A stretch of DNA of 51,880 nucleotides. It comes from Burkholderia sp. L27(2015). GTDB taxonomy: Bacteria; Pseudomonadota; Gammaproteobacteria; Burkholderiales; Burkholderiaceae. Each line of letters opens with the position of its first letter. The stretch's first letter is position 1. Below, one piece after another: positions 16,467-25,155 of this stretch. The position numbers and the translations under genes were made by a program. The notes below the pieces were generated by a model. That model saw only the letters and a list, made by a program, of their open reading frames with translations. It searched no databases and was not told where the DNA came from. The stretch covers positions 1,098,114-1,149,993 of the forward strand of contig NZ_LMUX01000016.1 in the NCBI RefSeq assembly GCF_009765705.1, in the 5' to 3' direction.

Positions 16467-17716
16467 TGCGAGGGTTAAATTCATTCGCGACACGATTTGC
16501 TCCCCTGGCCTTCATTGTCATGGCGTGCATTGCGGTGGCCCAGTTCTTTTTTCAGCATAGTCCTGATCTCGCCCAGTTCGAACGCTACGCACATAACGTT
16601 GCGACTTTCTTGCGCGCTCATGCGTGGGGTGTGTTCGCCGTTGCCAGCGCTTTCTGGTTTCTAACCTTTGCAGGTTATTTCCACGATCGGCAACAAGGCA
16701 AAAATCTCGATGTTAATAAAGGCGGGTGGTTCATGGATGCACTTGACAGACTTACGAATCGGCGAGTGCTTGAGCAGAAACTCGAGCAGGATCCTGGGCC
16801 ACAGATTATTGACTCTGAGAAGCTGGCTGCTTCGCTAAAAAGCAAGATCATCGGCCAGGATGCAGTCTGTGACGACATCGCGGCGCAAATCCGTCGTCGG
16901 CTTGCACTCAGGCAGCGCGACAAGCCGATTGGCGTATTCATTCTGGCGGGGCCTCCAGGGACAGGAAAAACCTATCTGGCGAAATGCCTTGCGGCAGAGT
17001 TGGAGCGCCGCCTGCTGCACTTTGACATGACGCAGTTTTCAAGTGGCGCGCACGCGGCTACGCAGTTATTCGGCGCGTCCAAAGGGTACGTTGGCTCGAA
17101 TACCTACGGCAAACTAACTGCGGCTCTGCGCGACACCCCTGACGCGGTTGTCTTGCTTGATGAAATCGAGAAAGCTCACCCCGAGATCCACAAGAATTTT
17201 CTCACGGCCTGGAATGACGGTTTTGTCACCGAGGCGTCCGATGGTCGGCAAATATCGACCACGCGAGCGATCTTCATCCTGACTACGAATGCAGCAACGG
17301 ATGACTTGCAGTCGTTGAGCGTCACGTTTGCAAGCGACGCAGACGAACTACGGCGTGCATCCACAAATGCACTACGCGAGGCAGGGTTTGCACCTGAAGT
17401 ACTAAACCGCATCGATCGGATCTTTGTCTTCAAGTCACTTTCCGGTCTGGACATTGCACGTGTGGTAGCGCTGGAAATCGAAGCGATGATCAAAAGCTAC
17501 GGGCTGGAGGTCGCTGCTGAAGGTATCGACCCAGATATCCTGCTTGACATGATGCGACGCCAGCAGCGGATCGGAGCCGGGGCTTCCTCAAGAGATCTCG
17601 TGCGTGCTGTCGAAGAATCTCTCGCCGACACCCTCATCGACGCAAAGCAGCATGGGCATACCAAGGTGACTCTCGTATCGGTGGAGGGTGGCGTTATCGC
17701 CAAGCCGGAACAATGA
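16466..17716 (+). CDS. Membrane-anchored AAA+ ATPase, ClpB-D2-like
   Basis: This 416-residue protein has two N-terminal membrane helices (about 12-29 and 53-70) and a single AAA+ module of the Clp/HSP100 second-domain type. Walker A is GPPGTGKT at 162-169 and Walker B is VVLLDEIEKA (Asp232, Glu233). The pore loop GASKGYVG is at 203-210, sensor 1 is Asn275 in ILTTNAA, the arginine finger is Arg315 in NRIDRIF, and sensor 2 lies in GASSRDL near Arg376. All key catalytic residues are present. Basic residues on both sides of the hairpin put the ATPase in the cytoplasm. No ClpP-binding loop or ClpB N-domain is seen. It is coupled by overlaps of 1 and 4 bases to the genes on either side. I infer a threading motor or assembly factor for the flanking membrane proteins. 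Confidence 0.9.
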   Translation: MRGLNSFATRFAPLAFIVMACIAVAQFFFQHSPDLAQFERYAHNVATFLRAHAWGVFAVASAFWFLTFAGYFHDRQQGKNLDVNKGGWFMDALDRLTNRRVLEQKLEQDPGPQIIDSEKLAASLKSKIIGQDAVCDDIAAQIRRRLALRQRDKPIGVFILAGPPGTGKTYLAKCLAAELERRLLHFDMTQFSSGAHAATQLFGASKGYVGSNTYGKLTAALRDTPDAVVLLDEIEKAHPEIHKNFLTAWNDGFVTEASDGRQISTTRAIFILTTNAATDDLQSLSVTFASDADELRRASTNALREAGFAPEVLNRIDRIFVFKSLSGLDIARVVALEIEAMIKSYGLEVAAEGIDPDILLDMMRRQQRIGAGASSRDLVRAVEESLADTLIDAKQHGHTKVTLVSVEGGVIAKPEQ

Positions 17717-18822
17717 GTTCGAACAGCCTCGACCTTATCAACGGCATCGGAAAGTCTCTGTGGAGGCGCGCGCCGTTATGGCGTGTTTGCCTATCAATGG
17801 CTTTTTTGCTTTCCGTTGCCGTCGTGCGTTTTCCGCCGAATTGGCGGGCGACAGACGTTAAGCCGCCGTCGCCCACGCCAGAGGCGGTGACTTATAACTC
17901 GCAACAGAACCAAACGATAGTGCATGCCGCTCCAGCAGGCGACGTGACGCCCAACGCAAAGCTGGCGCATACCGTAACAGCACAGGCGTTGGCTAATACG
18001 ATTCAGAAGCAACCAAACAAGGGGGCCACTAGCCAATCAATCACTGCTGTGCCAGCTTCGACCCGAACGACTAGAGCGCCGGCGAATGCGCAGATTTCGC
18101 TGGCATTGCCCAATGGTGCTGAGTCGAAAGATCCGTCCGGCCTAGACAATGCGCTTCTTGGCCGTACCTATCGCCAATCGATCTCTGTCATTGGTTTTGA
18201 TGTGCCACTTCCCCCGGGACAGTGGGCCGAACTAGCAAACAGCAGCATTCATCTGCGTGGAGCATCGGGTATGGCTTATTTCCTGGGGCGCATAGAGCAC
18301 AAACGACTTGTTGGCGGGGTCCGTGTGTTCGCGGTGCGCAGCAGTGACTTGCCTGGAACAGGTTTTTCCGCAGCGAATGGGTGTACAAGCGGAAATCCCG
18401 ACCTGAACTACCTTTTCATTGAGTCGATAACGCCGTTCGACCACCAAGCATGCTGGCTGATCAACAATTTCTTTACTCCGCCTTTGCAACAGTGGGCGGA
18501 TCGTGCCATCAGAATCTCCAGTCTTGATCGTGCAGCGGCCGGTGATCTTGCGGCAAAAGGGGTGAGCTATCCGCAGGATCTGGTAGACGTTCGATTTACA
18601 AGAGCTGAAAAGTGGGGGCTGCTCGAAGTGACGTATTTGTTTAATCCCGAAGGGGACGGGATAGCTTCCAATACCGCGCTCTCCGCACGTGAGTCGGATT
18701 GGCATGCGCCAAACATTGGCCGCTTCGCGGATAAGGTCGCGTACGTCGCAAAGATGCGTGATTGGGGGGAGAGTTTCTGGCCCAGGTTCCAGCAGGCGTT
18801 TGCGTCCGGCAAATCACCTTGA
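17713..18822 (+). CDS. Bitopic inner-membrane protein with large periplasmic domain, unknown family
   Basis: The start overlaps the ATPase stop by four bases (ATGA). This 369-residue protein has a basic N terminus, one membrane helix at about 23-40 (RVCLSMAFLLSVAVVRF) and a Gln/Pro/Thr/Ala-rich extended region (about 45-145). A folded periplasmic domain follows at about 150-365, containing TYRQSISVIGFDVPLPPGQW and two Cys (in NGCTSG and QACWLI) that could form a disulfide. The layout of TM, proline-rich stalk and head recalls TonB or GspB by shape only, because the sequence of the head is not TonB_C-like. I do not recognise the family. It is the last gene of the three-gene coupled operon. Confidence 0.75.
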   Translation: MSSNSLDLINGIGKSLWRRAPLWRVCLSMAFLLSVAVVRFPPNWRATDVKPPSPTPEAVTYNSQQNQTIVHAAPAGDVTPNAKLAHTVTAQALANTIQKQPNKGATSQSITAVPASTRTTRAPANAQISLALPNGAESKDPSGLDNALLGRTYRQSISVIGFDVPLPPGQWAELANSSIHLRGASGMAYFLGRIEHKRLVGGVRVFAVRSSDLPGTGFSAANGCTSGNPDLNYLFIESITPFDHQACWLINNFFTPPLQQWADRAIRISSLDRAAAGDLAAKGVSYPQDLVDVRFTRAEKWGLLEVTYLFNPEGDGIASNTALSARESDWHAPNIGRFADKVAYVAKMRDWGESFWPRFQQAFASGKSP

Positions 18823-19405
18823 GTGGTGGGTGACCTCTGACTTTCGTTTTTCGCGGCAGACGGCGCATTTAGCCAAAGTGAACGTCGTCCATCATTCTCA
18901 TATGATGGGCTTCCGTCGCGTCATCCGCCGGAAACATGCACTCGATACGCAGTTCCTGCGCGGCGATCGTTTGTGGTGTTCCGACGGTCGTGATCATCGA
19001 AAAATAATTCAACACCTTATTATCTTTCACAAAGCTAAGGGGTATGACGGGCATGGTGGGCGTGACTGGAGTGGCCCTTAAGGCTTTTGGGTTTTTCCAG
19101 TCGGTTTTTACGCCAGGGTAGGCGAGCAGCGTGGCCAGCAATTGGTGCAGCTTAGGAACTTTCGCCCGGCGACGAGCCCGCTGCCGGGGAGCGAATGAGG
19201 GCAGGCGTTGAGCGGTGCGGCGACATCCTGTTCTCCATCGAATGCATCAAGCAGCATCTTGCAACGCCTGCGGTGCGCGGTTTGCCTCCTTCATGCATGT
19301 GAGCCACTTCGCGTGAGTGCGCAAAGTAAAACTGAGTCAGTGGTTTATCGATTTCGATAGGCGACTTTCCTTACGTCACTCGCCGAAGTGCGCCTCGGCA
19401 GTCGG
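18823..19405. other. Gene-poor stretch with decayed coding sequence
   Basis: No intact gene is seen in these 583 bp. They hold only the regulator remnant on the minus strand (18869-19246). The 3' end of the small secreted-protein gene begins at 19406. I see no terminator, repeat or RNA gene here. Confidence 0.5.
18869..19246 (-). pseudogene. C-terminal remnant resembling an XRE/MmyB-type regulator
   Basis: An open frame without a good start ends in a segment that includes IPLSFVKDNKVLNYFSMITT, then VGTPQTIAAQELRIECMFPA. This matches, from memory, the C-terminal MmyB-like ligand-binding end of helix-turn-helix XRE regulators. The reading frame upstream (KVPKLHQLLATLLAYPGV) continues the similarity for a few residues and then becomes low-complexity Arg-rich sequence up to a TGA at 19247-19249. 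The DNA-binding half is absent. It is probably a decayed gene fragment, consistent with rearrangement in this stretch. Confidence 0.45.
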
Positions 19406-19780
19406 TCAATCGATCGCCGTGCTATGAGTCGCGCAAACCTGCCGCATTGCGCTCAGGACTATCGGTTGCATCTGCTCGCTCCACGACTCAGGGTGTGCAT
19501 CAAGATACTGGTCGACAACGGTGCCGACTTGTCGCGCGTCGGCATGCATTGTTCCGACACAACGCCGTAGTTTCTCGATTTTCGTGTCTGGCGCGCCAAA
19601 GACGGGAGCGTAGGAAAAGCCATCGAGCACGCCGATGACGTAGGCGGTACGCATCGATTGGCTTCCGCCTCGAAACGATTTTCCTGTGAGAAACCCGTTG
19701 TTGATATCGGACGCCGGACTCGCGTGCGCGATCGAGCAAAGTGTGATGAGTGCCAAAGCGGCAGCCGTTGATTTGTTCAT
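19406..19780 (-). CDS. Small secreted protein, Rap1a/Tai-like
   Basis: This 124-residue protein starts at ATG 19780 (MNKSTAAALALITLCSIAHA-SPAS), with a clear signal peptide cleaved near residue 20. The frame is open upstream but has no better start. The mature part contains MRTAYVIGVLDGF and a Cys-containing helix, then VVDQYLDAHPESWSEQMQPI. This pattern recalls the Rap1a/Tai family of small periplasmic proteins, some of which are immunity proteins for T6SS peptidoglycan amidases and many of which have no known partner. No effector gene is adjacent, so an immunity function cannot be claimed. Confidence 0.65.
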   Translation of the reverse strand: MNKSTAAALALITLCSIAHASPASDINNGFLTGKSFRGGSQSMRTAYVIGVLDGFSYAPVFGAPDTKIEKLRRCVGTMHADARQVGTVVDQYLDAHPESWSEQMQPIVLSAMRQVCATHSTAID

Positions 19781-20037
19781 CGGATGTCGATTCAAAGAGT
19801 TAGGGTGCGCTATTGTGTGCCGCCATTGTGACGATTGATGCATCGGCCTTCCCAGTCTGCATCGGGGATGCATTCCTTATGCAAACGCCAAATGTCCGTT
19901 TTTGCGGAAGTTTGGAACTCAAGTTCTGGACGGTTCTGACGTATATACATGCTGATCTGTCCGGTCGATTCTTGAAAGTTTTTGTCTGGAGAAGCGAGGC
20001 GGGCCCGTAATTCTCGTTGGTTCGAATACCCATCACG

Positions 20038-21021
20038 ATGCCCGAATCGATAGATGCAATTCAGCATGACTTGACTGCTCGAGAGCAGGCGCAGATCGAC
20101 CGCGAGAAGAAGCTGTTGCACGCCGTGCCCCCTGCCGGTTCGCGCCATCCGCCCAAGCTGCGTGCGCCGCTGCCGGACACGCTCGACGACAGGCGCTTGG
20201 CGCAGGCCATTCGCTTCATGGAAAGCGGTATGGCCGAATCTGTGCGCATGACCGCTGTCGCGGCACACGTCAATCTGAGCCCTTACCATTTCCAACGCTA
20301 TTTCAAAGAGACTATGGGTGAGACCCCCGCGTCCTATGTACGGAGGGTGAAACTCGACGAAGCGGCGGTGAGCCTGCTGATTAACGACAAGCAGGTGATC
20401 GAAATCGCGCTTGGTGCCGGCTACGGCAGCCACGAAGCCTTTGTGCGCGGGTTTTTTCGCCAGTTTGGTCTGGTTCCGACGCAATATCGGGTATATGCGA
20501 GACAAGCGGCGAGCCAGCCTCGACCGGAAGACCTCGCGCGCGCCAAAGCGGTGCTCGTTCGCCAGCGTCAACACATGCCGCTACTGGCGATGCGCTTTTA
20601 CGGCTCCTATGCCAACGTCGAAATGCATTGGCAGAAGTTTGCGGCAACATTACGCGCGGCTGGCATGCAATTGGACGGACTGCAGGCGATCGGCGTTGCG
20701 CACGATAGTCCGGAAATCACGCCGAATGAACTGATCCGCTACGACTGCGCAATTGTCGCCCCTGGCGTTGATACCCCGTGCAGCGCGCTAACCGCGTTGA
20801 CATTCCCGGCCGACACCTACGCATCGCTTGAGCATCACGCACCGTACGACGAGATCTTCGACACTTACCGGATACTGAGCATCGCGTGGCTGGCGAGTAG
20901 CGCGCAGGAATATGCGGTCGAGGTGATCAAGGCATACGAGCTCTATCGGGAACCGCCGTGGGAAAACCATCGCGGCGCGCAGCGATTCGACCTGTTATTA
21001 CCGGTAATAAAAGTAACGTAA
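20038..21021 (+). CDS. AraC family regulator with GyrI-like effector domain
   Basis: This 327-residue protein begins at ATG 20038, with a TTG in frame at 20017. After an N-terminal stretch of about 50 residues comes the AraC helix-turn-helix pair (about 52-150), including MTAVAAHVNLSPYHFQRYFK and the second helix IEIALGAGYGSHEAFVRGFF. The C-terminal part (about 175-325) is a GyrI-like/AraC_E_bind domain containing MRFYGSYANVEMHW and the family ending YELYREPPWENH. Such regulators (Rob- and BmrR-like effector fold) respond to hydrophobic compounds. Its target is unknown. The gene ends at 21021, immediately before the autotransporter fragment. Confidence 0.92.
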   Translation: MPESIDAIQHDLTAREQAQIDREKKLLHAVPPAGSRHPPKLRAPLPDTLDDRRLAQAIRFMESGMAESVRMTAVAAHVNLSPYHFQRYFKETMGETPASYVRRVKLDEAAVSLLINDKQVIEIALGAGYGSHEAFVRGFFRQFGLVPTQYRVYARQAASQPRPEDLARAKAVLVRQRQHMPLLAMRFYGSYANVEMHWQKFAATLRAAGMQLDGLQAIGVAHDSPEITPNELIRYDCAIVAPGVDTPCSALTALTFPADTYASLEHHAPYDEIFDTYRILSIAWLASSAQEYAVEVIKAYELYREPPWENHRGAQRFDLLLPVIKVT

Positions 21022-21058
21022 TTTTTACGAGCAAACCGCAAGTTTTATCAAGCCGCCG

Positions 21059-22405
21059 CGATCCGTCACCAGTAGCAATAGCGGAACCCTCCTGGGCGGT
21101 AACGGTGGGGCTGGCAGCGGTTCCGTTTCAGCGACTACTGGCGCAGGTGGCGCAGGTGGCGACGGTGGGATGGGCGTTGCCATCACCGGAGCGGGTACGT
21201 TCACGAATACCGGCACCGCTACGGGTGGTGACGGGGGGAACGGAGGGTCGGTCAGTGACGGCGCCGAAACAAACGCAGGTGGGAACGGTGGGGCGGGTGG
21301 CGTCGGCATCAGCGGCTCAAACATCACGATCACCAACAGCGGCACGATTGTGGGCGACGTGATCAATAATGGTTTCGTAATGCCGGGTGGCTCGGTGGGT
21401 ACGCTCACCGTTAATGGCAACTACAGCCAGGCCAGTACCGCGACACTGACCATCGAGGTCAATCCGACCACGGGTTCACAGTTGAAGGTGAATGGCGCGG
21501 CCAACCTGAACGGCAGTCTCGCGATCCTGTATGACCCGGGCACCTATGCGGCCACGCAATACACGATCCTGAGTGCGACCAACGGCGTGAACGGTCGCTT
21601 TAGCAGCGTGACCAACACCGTGCAAGCGGGCGCGAACCTCGGGGCGTTGCAGCAGTCCGTGAGCTATCAGGCCAACGAAGTCGATCTGGCGCTCACTGAA
21701 GCGGCAACGCCTGCGGCCCAGATCGTCGTTGGACCGATTGATACCAGTATCTACACCGCCTTGGGCTCGACACTCGCTCTGGGAGCACAAGATACCAATG
21801 CGGCCTTGCTCGATCGATTGAGCCAGCCGCGTGATACCGGAGCGCTTAACGGTTGGGCGACGGCCACCGGCGCGCATACGCGAATTGGTGCCACCAATGG
21901 CGAGCCGGGTTTCCAGGCCGACCAATATGGGTTCATGACTGGGCTCGATCATCAAGTTGGGAACTACACGGTTGGTGTTGCCGCAGGTTATAACCACGCC
22001 GATATCGATGAACAGACGACCGGTGATAGCGGCACCACCGATACGCTGCGCGCAGCGGTGTACGGCAATCGCTGGCTCGGTCCGGTTGGGGTCTCGGCGA
22101 CCTTGGGCTATGGGCTGGACTTCCTGTCGCAGAAGCGTCCGTTTGGCGCAGCGATCGGCACGGCGACGGGTGACCACATGGGGCAGGAAGTGACGGCGGC
22201 CAGCCAAGCGAGCCTGCCGATGACGTTCGCCGGACTCACGTTGACGCCACGCCTGGGCTTGCGCTATGCGTACGTTCACGGCAATGCATTCGCCGAAGGC
22301 GGGGCTAATGGCATCGCCGGTGTCGCCATCTCGTTGCGCTCAATGATCTTCGCGATCTCCGCATCGGCTTGCGTGCCGTACTGCGCAAACACATCGGTGC
22401 GATAG
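21059..22405 (+). pseudogene. Autotransporter fragment lacking both ends
   Basis: An open frame from 21017 becomes recognisable at about 21059-21080 and first meets ATG at 21170. It encodes a Gly-rich passenger end (GGNGGAGGVGISGSNITITN), then a GTIVGDVINNGFVMPGGSVG beta-helix edge and SQLKVNGAANLNGSLAI. Most of an autotransporter beta-barrel domain follows (GWATATGAHTRIG, then YGFMTGLDHQVGNYTVGVAA). The barrel stops after YVHGNAFAEGGANG at about 22320. The last strands and terminal aromatic residue are missing, and the frame runs on as antisense of emrA to a stop at 22403. The signal peptide and most of the passenger are also missing. It cannot be a working autotransporter and is probably left over from a deletion or rearrangement. 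Confidence 0.85.
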
Positions 22406-23556
22406 CTCGTGTTCACAGCAGCGGCGAGCTGCGTGCCGGAGTCGTCGCGCGTGTCGGCCGCGACCTGCATCGACAGCCCAATGCGAAGCGGATGCGCTTC
22501 CAGCTCCTTCTGGTCGAACTGGATACGCACCGGCAAGCGCTGCACGATCTTGATCCAGTTGCCGGTTGCGTTCTGCGCCGGTAGCGTCGCGAACGCGCTA
22601 CCCGTGCCCGCCGAGAAACCGATCACCCGTCCGTGGTACTTGACGCTCGAACCATACACATCCGCCGTCATCGTAATCGGCTGACCGATGCGCATGCGGC
22701 GCAGTTGCACTTCCTTGAAGTTCGCATCGACCCACACGCCGTTGAGCGGCACGATAGCCATCAGCGGTGTGCCCGGCGAGACGCGCTCGCCTACTTGCAC
22801 CGAGCGTTGCGCGACGTAGCCCGTCACCGGTGCCGGCAGCGTATTGCGTGCGTAGTCGAGGTAGGCGTCGCGGACCTTGGTGGCGGCGGCTTGCACGTTC
22901 GGATGCTGTTCGATCGACGTGCGGTCGGTCAGCGCATGGTTCGATTGCGCCTGCTGACGAGCGGCGTCGAGCGATGCCTGAGCGACGGCCACAGCGTCGC
23001 GGGCGTGCGAGACGTCTTCCGCCGATACCGCGCCGGTGTTGAGCACCGCGACACGGCGCCGCAAATCGTCCTGCGCGCGCGCCAGGTCCGCCTCGCGCTG
23101 CGCGACGTTGGCCGCGTAGTAGTCGTTGTTCACGTAGAGCGTGCTCACCTGGCGCACGGCCTGACCGAGCGCCGCCTCGGCGTTCAGAAGGGCGATTCTC
23201 GAATCGGCCGGGTCCAGCGTGACGACCGGATCGCCGGCTTTCACGATCTGCGTGTCGTCCGAGTTGACCGCGTTGACTGTGCCGGTCACTTGCGGCGTGA
23301 GTTCCACGAGATTGCCATCGACGTACGCGTCGTCGGTCGACTCGTGATATTGCCCATACGTGATGTAGTACGCGCCATACGCCGCGCCCGCGACCACCAC
23401 GCCGATGCCCAGGAGTGCGAGCCACAGCTTGCGCTTGCCTGAGCCGCCGGACGGCGCCGCATTCGGCGAGGTTGCGGCGGAGGCATTGTGGGCACGGTTG
23501 CTGTTAGCGTGTGCCGGGTCCGCACTCGTGCGGTCAGCCTTGATGGTATCGCTCAT
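22276..23556 (-). CDS. emrA: HlyD/EmrA family membrane fusion protein
   Basis: This 426-residue periplasmic adaptor of a drug exporter has a Ser/Ala/Asn-rich cytoplasmic tail (about 1-40), one membrane helix (about 44-64) and a biotinyl-lipoyl-like half (TDDAYVDGNLVELTPQVTGT). A long coiled-coil hairpin and the matching second half (LPAPVTGYVAQRSVQVGERV, then GVWVDANFKEVQLRRMRIGQ) follow. It is the third gene of the emrB-OMF-emrA operon on the minus strand. The last 12 or so residues (after EMATPA) are encoded antisense to the autotransporter barrel, so the C terminus looks chimeric and the native stop codon may be lost. The tail is outside the functional core and activity is probably kept. 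Confidence 0.92.
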   Translation of the reverse strand: MSDTIKADRTSADPAHANSNRAHNASAATSPNAAPSGGSGKRKLWLALLGIGVVVAGAAYGAYYITYGQYHESTDDAYVDGNLVELTPQVTGTVNAVNSDDTQIVKAGDPVVTLDPADSRIALLNAEAALGQAVRQVSTLYVNNDYYAANVAQREADLARAQDDLRRRVAVLNTGAVSAEDVSHARDAVAVAQASLDAARQQAQSNHALTDRTSIEQHPNVQAAATKVRDAYLDYARNTLPAPVTGYVAQRSVQVGERVSPGTPLMAIVPLNGVWVDANFKEVQLRRMRIGQPITMTADVYGSSVKYHGRVIGFSAGTGSAFATLPAQNATGNWIKIVQRLPVRIQFDQKELEAHPLRIGLSMQVAADTRDDSGTQLAAAVNTSYRTDVFAQYGTQADAEIAKIIERNEMATPAMPLAPPSANALP

Positions 23557-23590
23557 GTCAATTCACCAGAGAGTTTGCAAACGTGCCGGC

Positions 23591-25111
23591 TCAACGCGCG
23601 GCGACGGAGGAGTTGGAAAGCGCAGCTGAATCCGCGCTGCGGGATGCATGGGACGACGCATCAGACGACGTATCGACGTAGCCGCCACCGAGTGCCGATG
23701 CGAGCGCGATCTGCTGGTCGCGCCGGTTCATCAGCAAGTTAGCGACGGCCTGATCGGCCCGCAGCGTGTTCATGTCGGCGTTGAGCACGGTCAACTGGTT
23801 CGTCAGGCCAGCCTTGTACTGCGTGATCGCCAGATCGTCGGCCCCGCGCGCGGCTTGTTGCGCCGCTTGCGCATCGCCAAGCTGCACGTCGCTCGATCGG
23901 ATTTGCGCAATTTGCGTCGCCACCGAGTTCAAGGCGGTAATGAGCGTCTGGTCGTAGGTTGCGACGGCATCATCGAAATCGGCGTAACGGCCCTTCAATT
24001 GCGCACGCAGCGCACCTGCGTCGAAAATCGGCAGATGGATCGCCGGACCCGCGTTGACCGTGCGGCTTGCCGCCGTCAGGAAGCGGCCGAAGCCGAACGA
24101 GTCCAGACCGATCGCGGCGCTCAGATTGATGTCCGGGTAGAACTCGGCCTTCGCCGCCTTCACTTCATGCGTAATCGCATCGACGCGCCAGCGGGCCGCG
24201 ACGATGTCCGGGCGGCGGCTCACGAGGTCGGCAGGCAGGTGGTCCGGCAGGCGCACCGCGTCGCCGAGGCCAAGCGCAGGCCGCGCGACCGCGAGCCCGC
24301 GGTCCGGGCCTTCGCCCATGAGCGCTGCCAACTGGTAGCGAGTCGTCAGGATGCTGCCGTCGAGCTCGGCAAGCGCCGAGCGGGCGGTCGCGAGATTCGC
24401 CTGCGCCGTCTTGCGCTCGACGGCGGTGTCGAACCCGATCGCGATGCGGCCGGCCGTGATGCGGTCGATCTGTTCGCGGCGCTCGACTTCTTGCTGGGCA
24501 ATATCGTGCAGTACGTAAAGCCGCGCAAGCTGGTTATAGGTGCGAGCGAGCGCGGTTGTGAGCGTGAGCTTGACGACCTCCGCGTCGGCCTCGCTTGCCT
24601 GCACTTGCGAGATCGACGCCTTCAGCGTTTCGCGATTCTTGCCCCACAGATCGAGATCGTACGAAAGCGTCAGCAGTGCACTGTTCTGGGTTTGCCAGGT
24701 GCCCGCGTAGGGCGGCGGCACGTCGAAGGTGCTGCTGAGCTGCTGGCGCGTGAGCGAGTAGTCGGCGTCGACGCGCGGCATCGTGCTGGCCTTCGCGGTG
24801 TCCGCATAGGCTTGCGCCCCGGCAATGCGGGCGCGCGCCTGCGCAATCGTCGGGCTGCCCTTGAGCGCTTCCTCAAGTAGGGCCTTCAATTGCGCGTCGC
24901 CGAATTGGTCGGCCCAGTCGGTCGCCGGCCAGTGACCCCTTTCAGCCGGCAGGCTTTGCGTCGTGTTGAATTGTTGCGGCTGGGCCATTTTCTGGTCGCT
25001 GTGTATGCCCGCATAGTTGGCGCATGCCGAGAGCACCGCCGCCAGGATCGCCGACAGTCCTGCTTTCATCGCGCGGGTACCGCTGGCGGATTGAGTGATC
25101 TGCGCTTTCAT
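23591..25111 (-). CDS. Outer-membrane efflux lipoprotein (NodT/OprM family)
   Basis: This 506-residue TolC-like protein has a lipoprotein signal whose lipobox LSAC puts the lipidated Cys at residue 30. Two repeats of the OEP domain follow (about 70-275 and 290-480), with LSYDLDLWGKNRETLKASIS and the second-repeat LPADLVSRRPDIVAARWRVD block that is highly typical of the family. The trimer would form the outer-membrane exit duct for the EmrA/EmrB pump. It is encoded between emrB and emrA on the same strand. Ser-rich residues at the C terminus (SSDASSHASRSADSAALSNS) are probably disordered. An ATG 14 codons downstream would leave a very short signal, so the first ATG is kept. Confidence 0.93.
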   Translation of the reverse strand: MKAQITQSASGTRAMKAGLSAILAAVLSACANYAGIHSDQKMAQPQQFNTTQSLPAERGHWPATDWADQFGDAQLKALLEEALKGSPTIAQARARIAGAQAYADTAKASTMPRVDADYSLTRQQLSSTFDVPPPYAGTWQTQNSALLTLSYDLDLWGKNRETLKASISQVQASEADAEVVKLTLTTALARTYNQLARLYVLHDIAQQEVERREQIDRITAGRIAIGFDTAVERKTAQANLATARSALAELDGSILTTRYQLAALMGEGPDRGLAVARPALGLGDAVRLPDHLPADLVSRRPDIVAARWRVDAITHEVKAAKAEFYPDINLSAAIGLDSFGFGRFLTAASRTVNAGPAIHLPIFDAGALRAQLKGRYADFDDAVATYDQTLITALNSVATQIAQIRSSDVQLGDAQAAQQAARGADDLAITQYKAGLTNQLTVLNADMNTLRADQAVANLLMNRRDQQIALASALGGGYVDTSSDASSHASRSADSAALSNSSVAAR

Positions 25112-25155
25112 TTTCTGACCTGTTGGATTGATGGGAAAAAAAGGGCGAGCGCTGC

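Noticed and set aside
13953-18822. Type VI or type II secretion locus
   Set aside because: No Tss, secretin or pseudopilin genes are present. The AAA+ protein is of ClpB-D2 type but lacks the two-ring ClpV architecture.
19406-19780. T6SS amidase immunity protein
   Set aside because: The similarity to Rap1a/Tai is moderate and no effector or T6SS gene is adjacent, so only the family resemblance is reported.
21090-21330. GGN/GGAGG repeats as a possible PE-PGRS-like gene or DNA repeat array
   Set aside because: The frame runs straight into an autotransporter barrel, so this is the Gly-rich passenger end and not an independent repeat element.
18823-22330. Mobile element explaining the rearranged stretch
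   Set aside because: No transposase, integrase, terminal inverted repeats or target-site duplications were seen at either autotransporter junction.
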